In this document: positions 45,271 to 55,596 of the stretch, piece by piece | Position numbering within the stretch: the first letter of the stretch is position 1 | How the letters are laid out: each line of letters begins with the position of its first letter | Assembly (NCBI RefSeq): GCF_000193635.1 | Contig: NZ_AEKT01000033.1 | Span: forward strand, 54,003 to 118,002 | From: Weissella cibaria KACC 11862 | GTDB taxonomy: Bacteria > Bacillota > Bacilli > Lactobacillales > Lactobacillaceae | Direction of reading: 5' to 3' | Length of the DNA: 64,000 nucleotides | Notes under the pieces: generated by a model | The model's input: the letters and a program-made list of their open reading frames with translations, nothing else | Told to the model about the DNA's origin: nothing | Database searches by the model: none | Program-made: the position numbers and the translations under genes

Positions 45271-46464
45271 ATGGAGGCTGTTGGGCTAATAACCGAATAT
45301 AATCCGTTCCACAATGGGCACGCTTACCATGTAGCGCAAGCGAAAGCACTGACCGGTGCGGACGTCGTGGTCGCTGTCATGAGTGGTAATTATGTGCAAC
45401 GTGGGGTGCCAGCTACCTTTGACAAGTGGCAACGGGCGGAACTGGCGTTACGAGGTGGGGTTGATTTAGTTTTTGAATTGCCGTTCGCATTTGCGGTACA
45501 GCCAGCGCATATTTTTGCGCGTGGTGCGGTGCAATTGCTCGCCGATGCGGGTGTGAAAACGATTGTTTTTGGTGCTGAACACGGTGACTTGGACTTTCTA
45601 GCGCTGGCGCAACAGGCTCACCAACGGCTAATGGCTGACAAACAATTTTCAACTGACTACAGTCAAACTTATGCCACGGCGTTTAATGATGTCCTGGCAG
45701 ACGTGGTTGGCTTTCGATTAACTGATCCTAATGATATGTTGGGGTTTGCGTATGCGACCGCTGTCATTGACTTGGACTTGGTAGGCACAATCACGTTACA
45801 ACCAATCCAGCGGATTAAAGCTGGCTACCATGAGACGCGGTTGGTTGATGATCATATTGCCAGCGCAACTGCCATCCGAGAATTAATGGACAAACAAGCA
45901 CCAACGACGTCTTTCTTACCGTACGTTGGACAGCAAGCTGCTGAGCTGTTAGCCCAAGGCGCTCAAACCGCACCTTGGTCAACGACTTGGTACCATGCGT
46001 TGCAAACGAAAGTGATGACAACGCCAATTGCTGAACTTGAACAAATTTATCAGTTAACGGATGGTTTAGCGTATCGATTGCAAGAACAGGTGGCGCAACA
46101 CCTAGCGACTGATTTCACGTCATTTATGGCAGCATATAAGTCGAAACGTTATACACAGGCGCGCCTACAACGCACGTTACTGTACACTGTTTTAAATATT
46201 ACAAGCGCGGAAATGCAAACCGCGATGGCAACGCCTTATTTGCGCATGCTTGGGGCCACGACACTTGGTCGTCGTTATCTCAAGCAACAGCGTGATGAGT
46301 TTTCGTTGCCAGTGATACATAAAGTTGAAAAGGATGATTTAACTGGCATTTTAGCGCTTGATTATCGAGCTGGTCGGTTGTATCAACTTTTCTCACAACG
46401 ACCAGCCGATCTTGCAAAGGCGCAGGATACCGGTCGCATTCCAGTTTTTATAGAAAGAGGATAA
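45271..46464 (+). CDS. tmcAL: tRNA(Met) cytidine acetate ligase TmcAL
   Basis: 397 residues. The N-terminal nucleotidyltransferase-like block GLITEYNPFHNGHAYHVAQA with the HxGH-type motif, and VVAVMSGNYVQRGVPATFDK, are diagnostic. TmcAL uses acetate and ATP to make N4-acetylcytidine at the wobble base of elongator tRNA-Met. AAGGAG precedes ATG 45271. It lies between the methyltransferase and yceD, as in related genomes. Confidence 0.94.
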   Translation: MEAVGLITEYNPFHNGHAYHVAQAKALTGADVVVAVMSGNYVQRGVPATFDKWQRAELALRGGVDLVFELPFAFAVQPAHIFARGAVQLLADAGVKTIVFGAEHGDLDFLALAQQAHQRLMADKQFSTDYSQTYATAFNDVLADVVGFRLTDPNDMLGFAYATAVIDLDLVGTITLQPIQRIKAGYHETRLVDDHIASATAIRELMDKQAPTTSFLPYVGQQAAELLAQGAQTAPWSTTWYHALQTKVMTTPIAELEQIYQLTDGLAYRLQEQVAQHLATDFTSFMAAYKSKRYTQARLQRTLLYTVLNITSAEMQTAMATPYLRMLGATTLGRRYLKQQRDEFSLPVIHKVEKDDLTGILALDYRAGRLYQLFSQRPADLAKAQDTGRIPVFIERG

Positions 46465-46467
46465 GTC

Positions 46468-47010
46468 ATGAAGTGGCAATTTGTGGAACTCCAAAAGTAC
46501 AAGACAGAAGCACTCCAATTCAATGAAGTTGTGGATTTGAAGGATGAAATTACAACAACATTTGGGGATGTCATTTTAGATGTTACACCGTTGACGGTGA
46601 CGGGATTTGCACAAGCAGATCGTGAAGACATCATTGTTCACGCGAATGTGAAAGGACAACTAGTGACGCCGTCAACGCGTTCATTGGAACCTGTGGAAAT
46701 GCCAATTGATTTTGACATTGACGAAGTTTACTTGCAAGATGAAGCGCACGCTGATCGTTATGAAATTGAAGATTCAGTCATCTTAGTTGAAGATGGTGTG
46801 ATTGATTTCAACCAAGCGTTGGCTGAGTACGTGGCATTGTCAGTACCATTGCAAGTGTTGACTGAAGAAGAACAGAATCAACCAATGCCTGAAGGTAATG
46901 GTTGGGCAGTGATTTCTGAAGATGACTTTGACAAGAAAAAGGAAGAAGAGCCAGTGCAAGCAAACACGCCACTGGCTGGTTTGGCTGACTTGTTCAAGGA
47001 TGAAGATTAG
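46468..47010 (+). CDS. yceD: YceD family (DUF177) protein
   Basis: 180 residues; GAGGA overlaps the end of tmcAL, and the start is 4 bases after its stop. Core features are VTGFAQADREDIIVHANVKG and the C-terminal LPLQ-like and acidic blocks (VPLQVLTEEEQNQP, LADLFKDED). Usually encoded before rpmF and implicated in 23S rRNA maturation; rpmF is not adjacent here. Last gene of the yqeG operon, with a terminator behind it. Confidence 0.9.
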   Translation: MKWQFVELQKYKTEALQFNEVVDLKDEITTTFGDVILDVTPLTVTGFAQADREDIIVHANVKGQLVTPSTRSLEPVEMPIDFDIDEVYLQDEAHADRYEIEDSVILVEDGVIDFNQALAEYVALSVPLQVLTEEEQNQPMPEGNGWAVISEDDFDKKKEEEPVQANTPLAGLADLFKDED

Positions 47011-47021
47011 TTAAACAGAGG

Positions 47022-47053
47022 CGCTTACCGGCGGTGAACCGGTGAGCGTTTTT
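47022..47053 (+). terminator. Terminator of the yqeG-yceD operon
   Basis: CGCTTACCGG and CCGGTGAGCG form a 10-bp stem with one G-U pair and a 7-base loop, followed by TTTTT. Confidence 0.92.
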
Positions 47054-47084
47054 CCACATTTTAAACGGAAGGAATACTTGCATA

Positions 47085-49727
47085 ATGGCTAAGCCGAAAG
47101 AAACGCCAATGATGAAGCAGTACAACGAAATCAAGGCGCAATATCCAGATGCATTTTTGTTTTATCGTCTGGGAGATTTTTATGAACTGTTTAATGACGA
47201 TGCCGTTTTGGGCTCACAATTATTAGAATTAACGTTGACCCAACGGAATAAAAATTCCGCTGAACCGATTCCTATGGCCGGCGTACCACATCACGCCGCC
47301 CAGAATTATATCGATATTTTGGTCGATAAGGGATACAAAGTTGCGGTTGTTGAACAGATGGAAAATCCGGCTGAAGCAGAGGGGATGGTTAAGCGCGAGG
47401 TTGTCCAACTGGTGACTCCTGGTACCCGAATGCGCACGAGTGCTGATGCGGCAAAAGAAAATAACTATCTAGTTAGTCTATCAATGACACCAGCAGGTGG
47501 GTTCGGTTTGGCGTACACCGATCTATCAACGGGTGAAGTTAAAGCGACCACGGTGACTGCCACTGGGGGCGTTCTTAATGAAATCAGTCGCCTTGAAACG
47601 AAGGAGATTGTTACAAACGCAACGTTGCCAGATGATTTGATGGCTAATTTAACCAGTTTGGGAATTTTGGTGTCACATCAGGATGAAGAGGCGGCGAATG
47701 CGGAAACGTCATATTTGACGCAACAACTGACGGTGCCAGAACAAAAAGAGGCTGCTGATGTGTTATTGGCCTATCTATTTGCGACACAAAAGCGGTCACT
47801 CGATCACTTGCAAATGGCGTCATCATACGAAATTGCCCAATACTTGAAGTTAGATCGTAACTCACGCGCTAATTTGGAATTGACGGTTAATTTACGCACC
47901 CAACAACGGTCAGGTACCCTCTTGTGGTTACTGGACAATACGAAAACCGCAATGGGTGGGCGTGCCTTAAAGCAGTGGTTGGAACAACCATTACTGGATC
48001 GGGAAACGATTGAACAACGCTATGACAAGATTGGTGAGTTGCTCAAGGATTTCTTCTCGCGGGCGGCGTTACAAGAAACATTGAAGTCAGTTTATGATTT
48101 GGAACGTTTGGCTGGTCGCGTGGCATATGGTACAGCGAATGGGCGTGACTTATTGCAGTTGCGCAATTCTTTGCGACAAGTGCCAGACATCATGGTGACA
48201 CTGGGTGATTTGGATCCGGCCGTCTTTGGTGATTTGCTACGTCGAATTGACCCTGTTTCAGACATTGAAAAGTTAATTTCCACGGCCATTGCTGAAGAAC
48301 CACCAATTTCGGTTACCGATGGTGGTGTAATTCGGGCCGGGTATAATACACGCTTGGATGAATATCGCAGTGTCATGAAGAATGGTAAGCAATGGTTAGC
48401 TGAATTAGAGGCGAAGGAACGTAGCGAAACCGGTATTAGTTCGTTGAAAATTGGCTTTAACAAGGTGTTTGGTTACTACATCGAAGTTACTAAAGCGAAC
48501 ATTGATAAACTTGACCCAGACCGTTATACACGGAAGCAAACCTTGGTCAATGCGGAACGCTTTATCACGCCCGAACTAAAAGATCGCGAACAAATGATTC
48601 TGGAAGCTGAAACGAAGTCGAGCGATTTGGAGTATCAGTTATTTACGGAAGTGCGTGAGCAAATTAAAAATAACATTACGCGTATTCAAAAGCTCGCTGC
48701 CACGTTGGCCGAATTGGATGTGCTACAATCATTAGCAACCGTGGCAGAAGACTACAAGTTTACGCGACCTGAGTTAACGGATAAGCAACGGTTGGTGATT
48801 AAGGACGGTCGCCACCCGGTTGTGGAAAAAGTATTGGGCCACCAATCGTATGTCGCCAACGACGTCTTTATGGATGAGGATGAGACCATCATGTTGATTA
48901 CGGGACCGAATATGTCTGGTAAGTCAACCTACATGCGTCAATTAGCGTTGACGGTGGTGATGGCACAAATTGGTTCGTACGTGCCAGCTAGCGAAGCTGA
49001 ATTACCTATTTTTGACCAAATCTTTACTCGCATTGGGGCGGCGGACGACTTGATTTCCGGTAATTCAACGTTCATGGTGGAAATGTCTGAAGCAAATACA
49101 GCCATTCAGAATGCCACAAAGCGATCATTGATTTTGTTTGATGAACTTGGACGCGGAACGGCAACCTATGATGGAATGGCTTTGGCGCAAGCGATTATTG
49201 AACACGTGCACAATAACACGAAGGCGAAAACGTTATTCTCAACTCACTATCACGAGTTAACAGCGTTGTCTGATGAGTTGCCTAATTTGCGAAATGTTCA
49301 CGTTGGCGCGACGGAAGAGAATGGTGAACTAGTCTTTTCACACAAGGTCTTAACAGGACCAGCAGATCAAAGTTACGGAATCAACGTCGCGAAATTGGCT
49401 GGCTTGCCAGATAGTTTGATTGACCGGGCGGCTGATATCTTGGCTAACTTGGAGGCACAGGATGTGTCATTGGAAGCAACGGCACCAACACGACCTGCTA
49501 AGTTAGCTGAACCAGTTGCCACCTATCAAGCGTCAGTGGCTGAGCCAGAACCCGAGGTTGCGGCGGCCGAACCAGCGGATACGCAGTTAGACTTGTTTGC
49601 GGTTGGACCAGAAATTGATCCTGCTATGCAAGCTGTTTTGGATGAAATTAAAGCAACAAATATTGCAACAATGACGCCATTAGATGCCATGATGAAGTTA
49701 AATGAGTGGCAAAAGCAAATGAAGTAA
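47085..49727 (+). CDS. mutS: DNA mismatch repair ATPase MutS
   Basis: 880 residues. The mismatch-binding motif is GDFYELF (about 27-33). The ATPase domain has Walker [15 protein letters not shown] (about 607) and Walker [12 protein letters not shown], and STHYHEL follows. The C-terminal tail is long and Pro/Glu-rich, ending in an LDLF beta-clamp-like motif (about 833-840) and a small helical end. Recognises mismatches and recruits MutL. GGAAGGA precedes ATG 47085. Confidence 0.97.
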   Translation: MAKPKETPMMKQYNEIKAQYPDAFLFYRLGDFYELFNDDAVLGSQLLELTLTQRNKNSAEPIPMAGVPHHAAQNYIDILVDKGYKVAVVEQMENPAEAEGMVKREVVQLVTPGTRMRTSADAAKENNYLVSLSMTPAGGFGLAYTDLSTGEVKATTVTATGGVLNEISRLETKEIVTNATLPDDLMANLTSLGILVSHQDEEAANAETSYLTQQLTVPEQKEAADVLLAYLFATQKRSLDHLQMASSYEIAQYLKLDRNSRANLELTVNLRTQQRSGTLLWLLDNTKTAMGGRALKQWLEQPLLDRETIEQRYDKIGELLKDFFSRAALQETLKSVYDLERLAGRVAYGTANGRDLLQLRNSLRQVPDIMVTLGDLDPAVFGDLLRRIDPVSDIEKLISTAIAEEPPISVTDGGVIRAGYNTRLDEYRSVMKNGKQWLAELEAKERSETGISSLKIGFNKVFGYYIEVTKANIDKLDPDRYTRKQTLVNAERFITPELKDREQMILEAETKSSDLEYQLFTEVREQIKNNITRIQKLAATLAELDVLQSLATVAEDYKFTRPELTDKQRLVIKDGRHPVVEKVLGHQSYVANDVFMDEDETIMLITGPNMSGKSTYMRQLALTVVMAQIGSYVPASEAELPIFDQIFTRIGAADDLISGNSTFMVEMSEANTAIQNATKRSLILFDELGRGTATYDGMALAQAIIEHVHNNTKAKTLFSTHYHELTALSDELPNLRNVHVGATEENGELVFSHKVLTGPADQSYGINVAKLAGLPDSLIDRAADILANLEAQDVSLEATAPTRPAKLAEPVATYQASVAEPEPEVAAAEPADTQLDLFAVGPEIDPAMQAVLDEIKATNIATMTPLDAMMKLNEWQKQMK

Positions 49728-49741
49728 AAGAGGGTTAAGAG

Positions 49742-51739
49742 ATGGCTGAGATTCATGAGCTTTCTGATATTTTAGCGAACCAGATTGCGGCCGGTGAGGT
49801 GATTGAACGGCCTGCGTCAGTGGTTAAAGAGTTGGTTGAAAATGCGATTGATGCTAATTCCCAGCAAATTGATATTTTGGTGGAAGAAGCAGGGGTAAAA
49901 TCAATTCGCATTATCGATGATGGCGATGGCATCGATGCTGACCAGGTGACGAAGGCCTTTCTGCGTCACGCAACATCAAAGATTACATCGCGTAATGATT
50001 TGTTCCGCGTGCATTCACTTGGGTTCCGTGGTGAAGCGCTACCATCAATTGCGTCAGTTGCGGATGTTGTGTTGGAAACAGCCACAGCCGGAGCGGAACA
50101 AGGTAAGCGGGTTCACTACAAGGGTGGCGAATTACTCGAGGAAATCGGGACCGGTGCACGTAAGGGAACGGACATTACGGTGTCAGATATTTTCTTCAAC
50201 ACGCCAGCCCGCTTGAAGTATTTGAAGTCACAGTCGACCGAGTTGGCCCAGATTGTGGACGTTATCAATCGATTGGCACTGAGTTATCCAGAGATTGGCT
50301 TCCGGTTGTCGCACAATGGTAATGAGGTGATGCGAACAGCAGGTAATGGTAACTTGCAACAAGTTATTGCGGCCATTTACGGTGTCCAACAAGCGCGTAA
50401 GATGCAGGCTATCCAAGCTGAAGATAACGACTTTGAGGTGTCGGGTTACATCTCATTGCCAGAATTAACGCGTGCAAGTCGTTCATACATTTCGGTGCTG
50501 ATTAATGGGCGCTATATTAAAAATTACAATCTCACCAAAGCCCTGATTAAAGGCTATGGTTCTAAGCTAATGGTTGGTCGCTTCCCCATTGCGGTGTTAC
50601 AAATAACAATGGATCCATTGCTGGTTGATGTGAACGTACACCCGCAAAAGCATGAGGTCCGCTTGTCGAAAGAAAGCCAGTTGATGGCGTTGATTGAACA
50701 AGCTGTGAAGGAGCGGTTTGCTAACGAGAATTTGATTCCGAATGCCTATGAGAATTATTTGGGTGAAGAACAAAATGCAGCTGAAAATGATGCCGCCTTT
50801 ATTGCCCAGCTGAACGATGCGTCACAGCCATACGTTAGTTCGTACGCGCCGGAGTCGACACCGGATCATCCAGTGCCAATGACGCCAGCTGACTATGAAA
50901 AGTTGGCTGACAACTTCTCTGTGTCTGATGTGACCCCTGTGGTCGTTCATCATGCAGAGGAACTGCAAGGAACAGCCGTGAGTGAGTTTGCGACTAAGTA
51001 TCAAGATGGTGCGGACATTAACCCCTTCGACGAAGGTGGGACAGCGATGGTGGCTGAGCAAAAGTCACTTGATTTGACAGATGACAGTATTCAAGCAGTT
51101 GATGAGCATGGACAAACATTCCCAAAGTTAGACTATATTGGCCAAATGCACGGGACGTTCTTGTTTGCGCAATCTGAAGAAGGGCTGTACCTCATTGACC
51201 AGCACGCGGCTCAGGAACGTGTTAAGTATGAGTATTACCGTGAAGAAATCGGTAAGGTCGGCTTGGAAATGCAAAAGTTACTCGTGCCGATCGTGCTGAA
51301 TTATCCAAAAATTGATATTTTGAAGATTCAGTCACATGAAGTCGAGTTAGCCCAAGTTGGCCTACATTTGGAACCATTCGGGGATGATGCGGTCATTGTG
51401 CGCGAGCATCCTGGCTGGTTTGAAAAGGGACAAGAAGAAGATACGATTCGTGAAATGGTTGACTGGATTCTACGCGATGGTAGCTTAACGGTTGCGCAAT
51501 TCCGGGAGCGAACGGCAATTATGATGGCATGCAAGCGCTCAATCAAAGCTAACTGGTCAATGAATGATTTTGAAGCTAAGGGGTTGCTTGATCAATTATC
51601 ACACTCAGAGAACCCTTATAATTGCCCACACGGTCGGCCTGTCTTGGTGACATTCTCAACGTTGGACATGCAAAAGATGTTCAAGCGTATCCAAGATTCA
51701 CACGAACCTTGGATTGAGTATGATAATCACCCCTTTTAA
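49742..51739 (+). CDS. mutL: DNA mismatch repair endonuclease MutL
   Basis: 665 residues; starts 15 bases after mutS, with AGAGGG upstream. GHKL ATPase motifs: ENAIDANS, DDGDGI and GFRGEALPSI. The C-terminal endonuclease signature DQHAX2EX4E is complete (DQHAAQERVKYE), as are ACKRSIKAN and CPHGRPV. It should therefore nick DNA itself, as expected for bacteria without MutH. The linker (about 340-450) is acidic and diverged. Confidence 0.97.
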   Translation: MAEIHELSDILANQIAAGEVIERPASVVKELVENAIDANSQQIDILVEEAGVKSIRIIDDGDGIDADQVTKAFLRHATSKITSRNDLFRVHSLGFRGEALPSIASVADVVLETATAGAEQGKRVHYKGGELLEEIGTGARKGTDITVSDIFFNTPARLKYLKSQSTELAQIVDVINRLALSYPEIGFRLSHNGNEVMRTAGNGNLQQVIAAIYGVQQARKMQAIQAEDNDFEVSGYISLPELTRASRSYISVLINGRYIKNYNLTKALIKGYGSKLMVGRFPIAVLQITMDPLLVDVNVHPQKHEVRLSKESQLMALIEQAVKERFANENLIPNAYENYLGEEQNAAENDAAFIAQLNDASQPYVSSYAPESTPDHPVPMTPADYEKLADNFSVSDVTPVVVHHAEELQGTAVSEFATKYQDGADINPFDEGGTAMVAEQKSLDLTDDSIQAVDEHGQTFPKLDYIGQMHGTFLFAQSEEGLYLIDQHAAQERVKYEYYREEIGKVGLEMQKLLVPIVLNYPKIDILKIQSHEVELAQVGLHLEPFGDDAVIVREHPGWFEKGQEEDTIREMVDWILRDGSLTVAQFRERTAIMMACKRSIKANWSMNDFEAKGLLDQLSHSENPYNCPHGRPVLVTFSTLDMQKMFKRIQDSHEPWIEYDNHPF

Positions 51740-51816
51740 TTTGAAAGTGGCCTAATTTAGCTATAAACTAAACACATCAATTAAGAAATTAAAAACTTTA
51801 ACAGAGGTAATTTATC

Positions 51817-52269
51817 ATGAAGGCACGTGTATTTTACGCAACTATCACTGGGAACAACGAAGACGTCGCAGATGTAATTATTGATACATTTGAGGCAGAA
51901 GGTGTTGAAGTCACTAAGGAAGATATCCAAATGGTTGACCCTCACGACATCTCAGCTGATGAAACTGATATCGTTGTGGTTGTACCATACACGTTTGATA
52001 AGGGAACGGTTCCTGACGAGTCTTTGGACTTCTTTGAAGATTTGGAAGATACTGACCTATCAGGTATCGTTTATGGTGTCTCAGGTTCAGGGGATGACTT
52101 CTACGGTAAGGACTTTGCAGTTGCTATCGACAAGTTCGAGGCCCAATTCGAAAAGTCAGGTGCTACCAAGGGTGCAGACGGTGTGAAGGTTAACTTGAGC
52201 CCCGACGTTGAAGCAACTGAAGAACTACAAGCATTCACGAAGGCTTTGATTGCTAAGGTAAATGCATAA
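51817..52269 (+). CDS. Flavodoxin
   Basis: 150 residues. The FMN phosphate-binding loop is ATITGNNEDVADVI (about 8-21). The central VVVPYTFDKGTVPDESLDFF and VYGVSGSGDDFYGKDFAVA supply the two flavin-contact loops. Single-domain electron carrier in the cytosol. AGAGGTAA precedes ATG 51817; strongly biased codons. Monocistronic with terminator. Confidence 0.92.
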   Translation: MKARVFYATITGNNEDVADVIIDTFEAEGVEVTKEDIQMVDPHDISADETDIVVVVPYTFDKGTVPDESLDFFEDLEDTDLSGIVYGVSGSGDDFYGKDFAVAIDKFEAQFEKSGATKGADGVKVNLSPDVEATEELQAFTKALIAKVNA

Positions 52270-52278
52270 TAACTTCTC

Positions 52279-52318
52279 AAAAAGACAGAAAACCAATCGG
52301 CTTTCTGTCTTTTTTTCA
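52279..52318 (+). terminator. Terminator of flavodoxin gene
   Basis: AAAAGACAGAAA and TTTCTGTCTTTT form a 12-bp stem followed by more T. Confidence 0.9.
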
Positions 52319-52384
52319 TGCTATTATTTGCTGAGCTATGTGAATTGTATGTAACCGGCATCGGACTTTACGATAACAAAAGCT

Positions 52385-52413
52385 CTGACAAAACGGAAAC
52401 AATGTCCTATACT
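52385..52413 (+). promoter_or_regulatory. Promoter of the first double-HTH regulator
   Basis: CTGACA, a 17-base spacer and TATACT, about 47 bases before the ATG at 52460. Confidence 0.7.
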
Positions 52414-52459
52414 ATTAAGAAGTGGATAAGATAGAGAAAGAGAAAGTGTGGTCTACTAT

Positions 52460-54274
52460 ATGTTATTACGCGAACGCATAAATGAGATCCGTCAGACCAA
52501 ACACATTCCCATTGAAAGGTTTGTGCGAAACGGTATCTCAAAAAATAAATACTACCGGTTCGTATCAGGCGAGGGGTCCGTTAGTATCGGAGATTTACAA
52601 AAAATAATTGAAATCTTGACGGTTTCGTTATCGGAATTGGTAGCCGAATCTGATGAGCGTGATAGTTTGATTTTCAATGAATTTGGTGACTATTGGCAAT
52701 TGTCACTGCCTGAATTGCGCGAACGTGCTAGCGTGTTCGCGCACCGTTATATGCAAACGCAAATGAAGGCGCATTATATTGCGTCGACAGTGTATGAATT
52801 ATTAGCGGGGCGTAAAGCTGGCGAAGATATTTCAGATTATGTTGATGAATTATATAAAGAACTGAAACGGCAACGTTTTTTTACAATTTTTGATTTGCAA
52901 GTTTTTCGCATTTTAATGCCACAGTTAAACGTGGCACGTTTCTTTAAGTTGTATGAGGTGTTTGCCGTTTCATTGCGAACTTATGAAAATTATAATCCGG
53001 CTGACGGTATTGAGTTGATGGTAAAAGTGCACGCAACTGCTTTGTCATATGCCATCAGTTCGACAGCACGAGCCCAAAAGTACTTGAGTTTTGTCATTGA
53101 ACAAATTGAAGCTTTACAAGGGCGCCCATTTACATCTGAATTTTCGATTATGAAACGCTTCGTGTCGATTGTGCGCCTGTACCAAAGTGGTAATGTGGAT
53201 GCGGCTAAACGCGCGTTCGATAGTTTTAATGGGGCAGCCAAGCGATTAGATGTTCAGCGCTTATGGGTGTCCCCCAACTTGTTGGATTTCGAAACATTTT
53301 GGAAGCGATTGATTTCGATTGACCCAAGCAAACTTCAGGAATCTGATACAGCCCTAAAATCAGCTGAAATTGAAACGGTTGATTTTGGCGTTTTTGGTAT
53401 GGGTGAAGCATTTGCCTTTATCATGAAGCTTAAGAAATTATCAGTCCATGAATTTGAGCTGGCGGGGATGAGTCACTCTAAAATTTATCGGGTTCGTAAA
53501 AACCTAGCTGAATTTGATGTGGAAGATTTGTTTGCGGGAATGTTGGCCGCCCGTTTGGATGTCCGTGATATTGACGTATATTTAACGGCCAGTTCGGCTG
53601 CAATGGGGCGCCCACGGTTTGGTATGCGACACCTAAGTCTGACGGAGTTACAAGAGGCGATCACCAAGTACGAAGCCTTAGCTGAAGAAACCGGCTTAGA
53701 TTTGTATACGGAAATGAGTCTTGAATTCCGGGGTGTAGTCATTAAAAATACGGTCAAGAATTGGCTGACATCACCAGAATTACAACAATTGTCTGACGAC
53801 GTTAAAACCCATTTGGAACATTTTGATGAATGGCATGAGTCGCAACACCGGCTTGCTTCGTGGGCGTTTTTGGATGAAACGACTGATGTTGGCGTTGGTC
53901 AACGGATGGAAATTTTGTTATCGTTCACTCGCAATGCACAGGTGTTTAAGTATCCGTACGATCCGATTTTAATTAATTTTGATCCGGTTTTAATGCAGGC
54001 GATCTTACGACAGGATGTTGCAAAGGCGCAAGAAGTCTACCAACGCTTGTTTGCAGAATACCAGGCACGCCCTGATTTGCAAATCTACTTCAATTATCGT
54101 TGGCATAAATTGTTGAACGAACAGCTGCTAAAAGTTGTTCAAGATGGTTTCGTGGTGCCGATGACAATCGAAGGTGTTTTGCGCGATGTTGAGACCGTGA
54201 CTGGCGAACGTCGATTTATTGTGCCTTATTTAGCGATTTTGGACGCAATTCGTGAGGTCTATCCGGCTTACTAA
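52460..54274 (+). CDS. Duplicated Rgg-like transcriptional regulator
   Basis: Start ATG 52460 (MLLRERINEIRQ), agreeing with the paralogue at 63054; GTG 52448 is an alternative. 604 residues, about twice a normal Rgg. Region 1: XRE/Rgg-type HTH (1-60; RFVRNGISKNKYYRFVSGEG, SIGDLQKIIEILTVSLSEL), then a helical TPR-like domain (about 65-300). Region 2: a second HTH-like unit (about 318-372; LKKLSVHEFELAGMSHSKIY, RVRKNLAEFDVEDLFAGML) aligning with the first, then another helical domain (to 604). Rgg proteins bind DNA as dimers and sense short peptides; this form would have both halves in one chain. It reads toward the protease-adhesin genes and toward its paralogue at 61231-63054. No candidate peptide pheromone was found nearby. 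Confidence 0.8.
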   Translation: MLLRERINEIRQTKHIPIERFVRNGISKNKYYRFVSGEGSVSIGDLQKIIEILTVSLSELVAESDERDSLIFNEFGDYWQLSLPELRERASVFAHRYMQTQMKAHYIASTVYELLAGRKAGEDISDYVDELYKELKRQRFFTIFDLQVFRILMPQLNVARFFKLYEVFAVSLRTYENYNPADGIELMVKVHATALSYAISSTARAQKYLSFVIEQIEALQGRPFTSEFSIMKRFVSIVRLYQSGNVDAAKRAFDSFNGAAKRLDVQRLWVSPNLLDFETFWKRLISIDPSKLQESDTALKSAEIETVDFGVFGMGEAFAFIMKLKKLSVHEFELAGMSHSKIYRVRKNLAEFDVEDLFAGMLAARLDVRDIDVYLTASSAAMGRPRFGMRHLSLTELQEAITKYEALAEETGLDLYTEMSLEFRGVVIKNTVKNWLTSPELQQLSDDVKTHLEHFDEWHESQHRLASWAFLDETTDVGVGQRMEILLSFTRNAQVFKYPYDPILINFDPVLMQAILRQDVAKAQEVYQRLFAEYQARPDLQIYFNYRWHKLLNEQLLKVVQDGFVVPMTIEGVLRDVETVTGERRFIVPYLAILDAIREVYPAY

Positions 54275-54290
54275 TTGTGAAACGAAATGC

Positions 54291-54318
54291 TTGAAAAAAG
54301 TGCTTGGCACTGTATAAT
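54291..54318 (+). promoter_or_regulatory. Promoter of second metalloprotease, with dyad in spacer
   Basis: TTGAAA, a 16-base spacer and TATAAT. The spacer contains AGTGC-TTG-GCACT (54299-54311), a perfect 5-bp dyad placed where a repressor or activator could act. Confidence 0.7.
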
Positions 54319-54360
54319 CCAATACGGGAAAGAAATTGAGTTGAGATGAGGTTGAATACG

Positions 54361-55131
54361 ATGCGTGTAACGCAACATGTTTTATTCCGAATCGTGATAA
54401 GTTTGCTTGGTGTCTTACTGGTTGCTGGTCATACAGCCCATGCTGACACCGTTAATCAGGCGCGGTATCGCGTGAATGTGTTAGCTGGTACGGCAAACCA
54501 GCGCAAAGCTGTTGTGGCCGCTGAAACGATGTGGACGACAGCCTTGCACGAACCAAGCCTCTTTCAGGCAGCTGATGCGCAATCGGACGCCACGACAATC
54601 ACGATTGAATTTAACGATACAAAAGAAATTGCGGGCCATGCGAAAGGAAACCAAGTAGCAGCTGATGTTTTAGGCGAAACATCGGATGTAGCTGGCACCA
54701 AAAAGATTGTCATTTTTACAAAAGGAATATTCACTAATTTTAAGTTGACCTCATACCAGACGGCAGCTGACTACACAGCCAGCGTTATCGCCCACGAGAT
54801 GGGCCACGCGATGGGTCTACGACACACTTTGAACAACAAGAATGACTTGATGTACCCAGTGAACACGGGGCCGAATCAAGCGATTACACACTTAGACGCG
54901 ACTAAGTTACCGTGGCAAGTGTCGACGGCAGCTTTAAGTGATTTAGATAAGAATACATCGATGGCAAATAGTCAGTTCGTTACAACGCGCATGTCGATGT
55001 TTTCAGCCAGAGTTGCCCATTTGCCTATGCTCTTTTGGGGCATGGTTGCGGCCTTGGCAGTCGCTTCGTTAGCAATTATCATCAGATTGGTTGCTTGGCG
55101 TCGGAAAGTTTTAGCTGGACTGCAAAGTTAA
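54361..55131 (+). CDS. Secreted/membrane matrixin-like metalloprotease, paralogue
   Basis: I use ATG 54361 (MRVTQHVLFR), with GAGGT 7-8 bases upstream; ATG 54346 is in frame. 256 residues. Signal peptide about 1-29 (AHA-D), zinc motif HEMGHAMGLRH (from His145), Met-turn NDLMYPVNTGP, and a C-terminal membrane helix (about 222-245) with basic end. It shares order, length and motifs with 26827-27579 (both have MYP-x-GP after the zinc site). It lies right after the regulator and before the surface-protein genes, so it may process surface proteins; inferred. Confidence 0.85.
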   Translation: MRVTQHVLFRIVISLLGVLLVAGHTAHADTVNQARYRVNVLAGTANQRKAVVAAETMWTTALHEPSLFQAADAQSDATTITIEFNDTKEIAGHAKGNQVAADVLGETSDVAGTKKIVIFTKGIFTNFKLTSYQTAADYTASVIAHEMGHAMGLRHTLNNKNDLMYPVNTGPNQAITHLDATKLPWQVSTAALSDLDKNTSMANSQFVTTRMSMFSARVAHLPMLFWGMVAALAVASLAIIIRLVAWRRKVLAGLQS

Positions 55132-55173
55132 TTTGAAAAAATAACGGACAAATGGCAAAAACGTCCCAGATTT

Positions 55174-55207
55174 GAGCTGAATTCGCATAGAATTCAGCTC
55201 TTTTTTT
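55174..55207 (+). terminator. Terminator of second metalloprotease
   Basis: GAGCTGAATTC and GAATTCAGCTC make a perfect 11-bp stem with loop GCATA and seven T. Confidence 0.95.
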
Positions 55208-55292
55208 AGGTTACTTGGAAAACCATAGTTATAGAGCTTAATTTGGGGAAGAAACCAAATATGAAGGTTAGGCGGGGGTACACTTATACATG

Positions 55293-55460
55293 TTAAGAAA
55301 TGAATTGGCTGGTGGAGCGGTTGACTTTTCTCTCATACCACACCATACCTAATTGAAAAGACGCGATCTTTTTGCAACACTCGATCAGTCAATTCATTTC
55401 TTAATAGCTAGTGTGATGTTAGCAATGACTGGTAAATTCAAATGAGTTTACCCGTTTTTG
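55293..55460 (+). ncRNA. Candidate structured RNA in the adhesin locus
   Basis: TTAAGAAATGAATTG (55293-55307) is perfectly complementary to 55390-55404; the stem extends to about 21 bp if G-U pairs are counted on the plus strand. Inside is a small AAAAGA/TCTTTT hairpin (about 55358-55375). After the long stem comes GGTAAATTC/GAGTTTACC (55431-55452), a 9-bp hairpin followed by CGTTTTTG, resembling a terminator. This fills most of a 465-base gap that has no gene beyond peptides under 12 codons. A promoter could not be placed with confidence. It could be a free RNA or a leader. Confidence 0.55.
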
Positions 55461-55596
55461 TGTTAAACACTAACTTTTTTATCCTGGATAGTGGAAAGTG
55501 TTGCTATACTGGGACGTAAAGAGAAGGCAAGACCATATGCACACAAGTTGCTTTCGGTTAGAATGAAGATACATTCGGAAACTAAGGGAACGCGAA

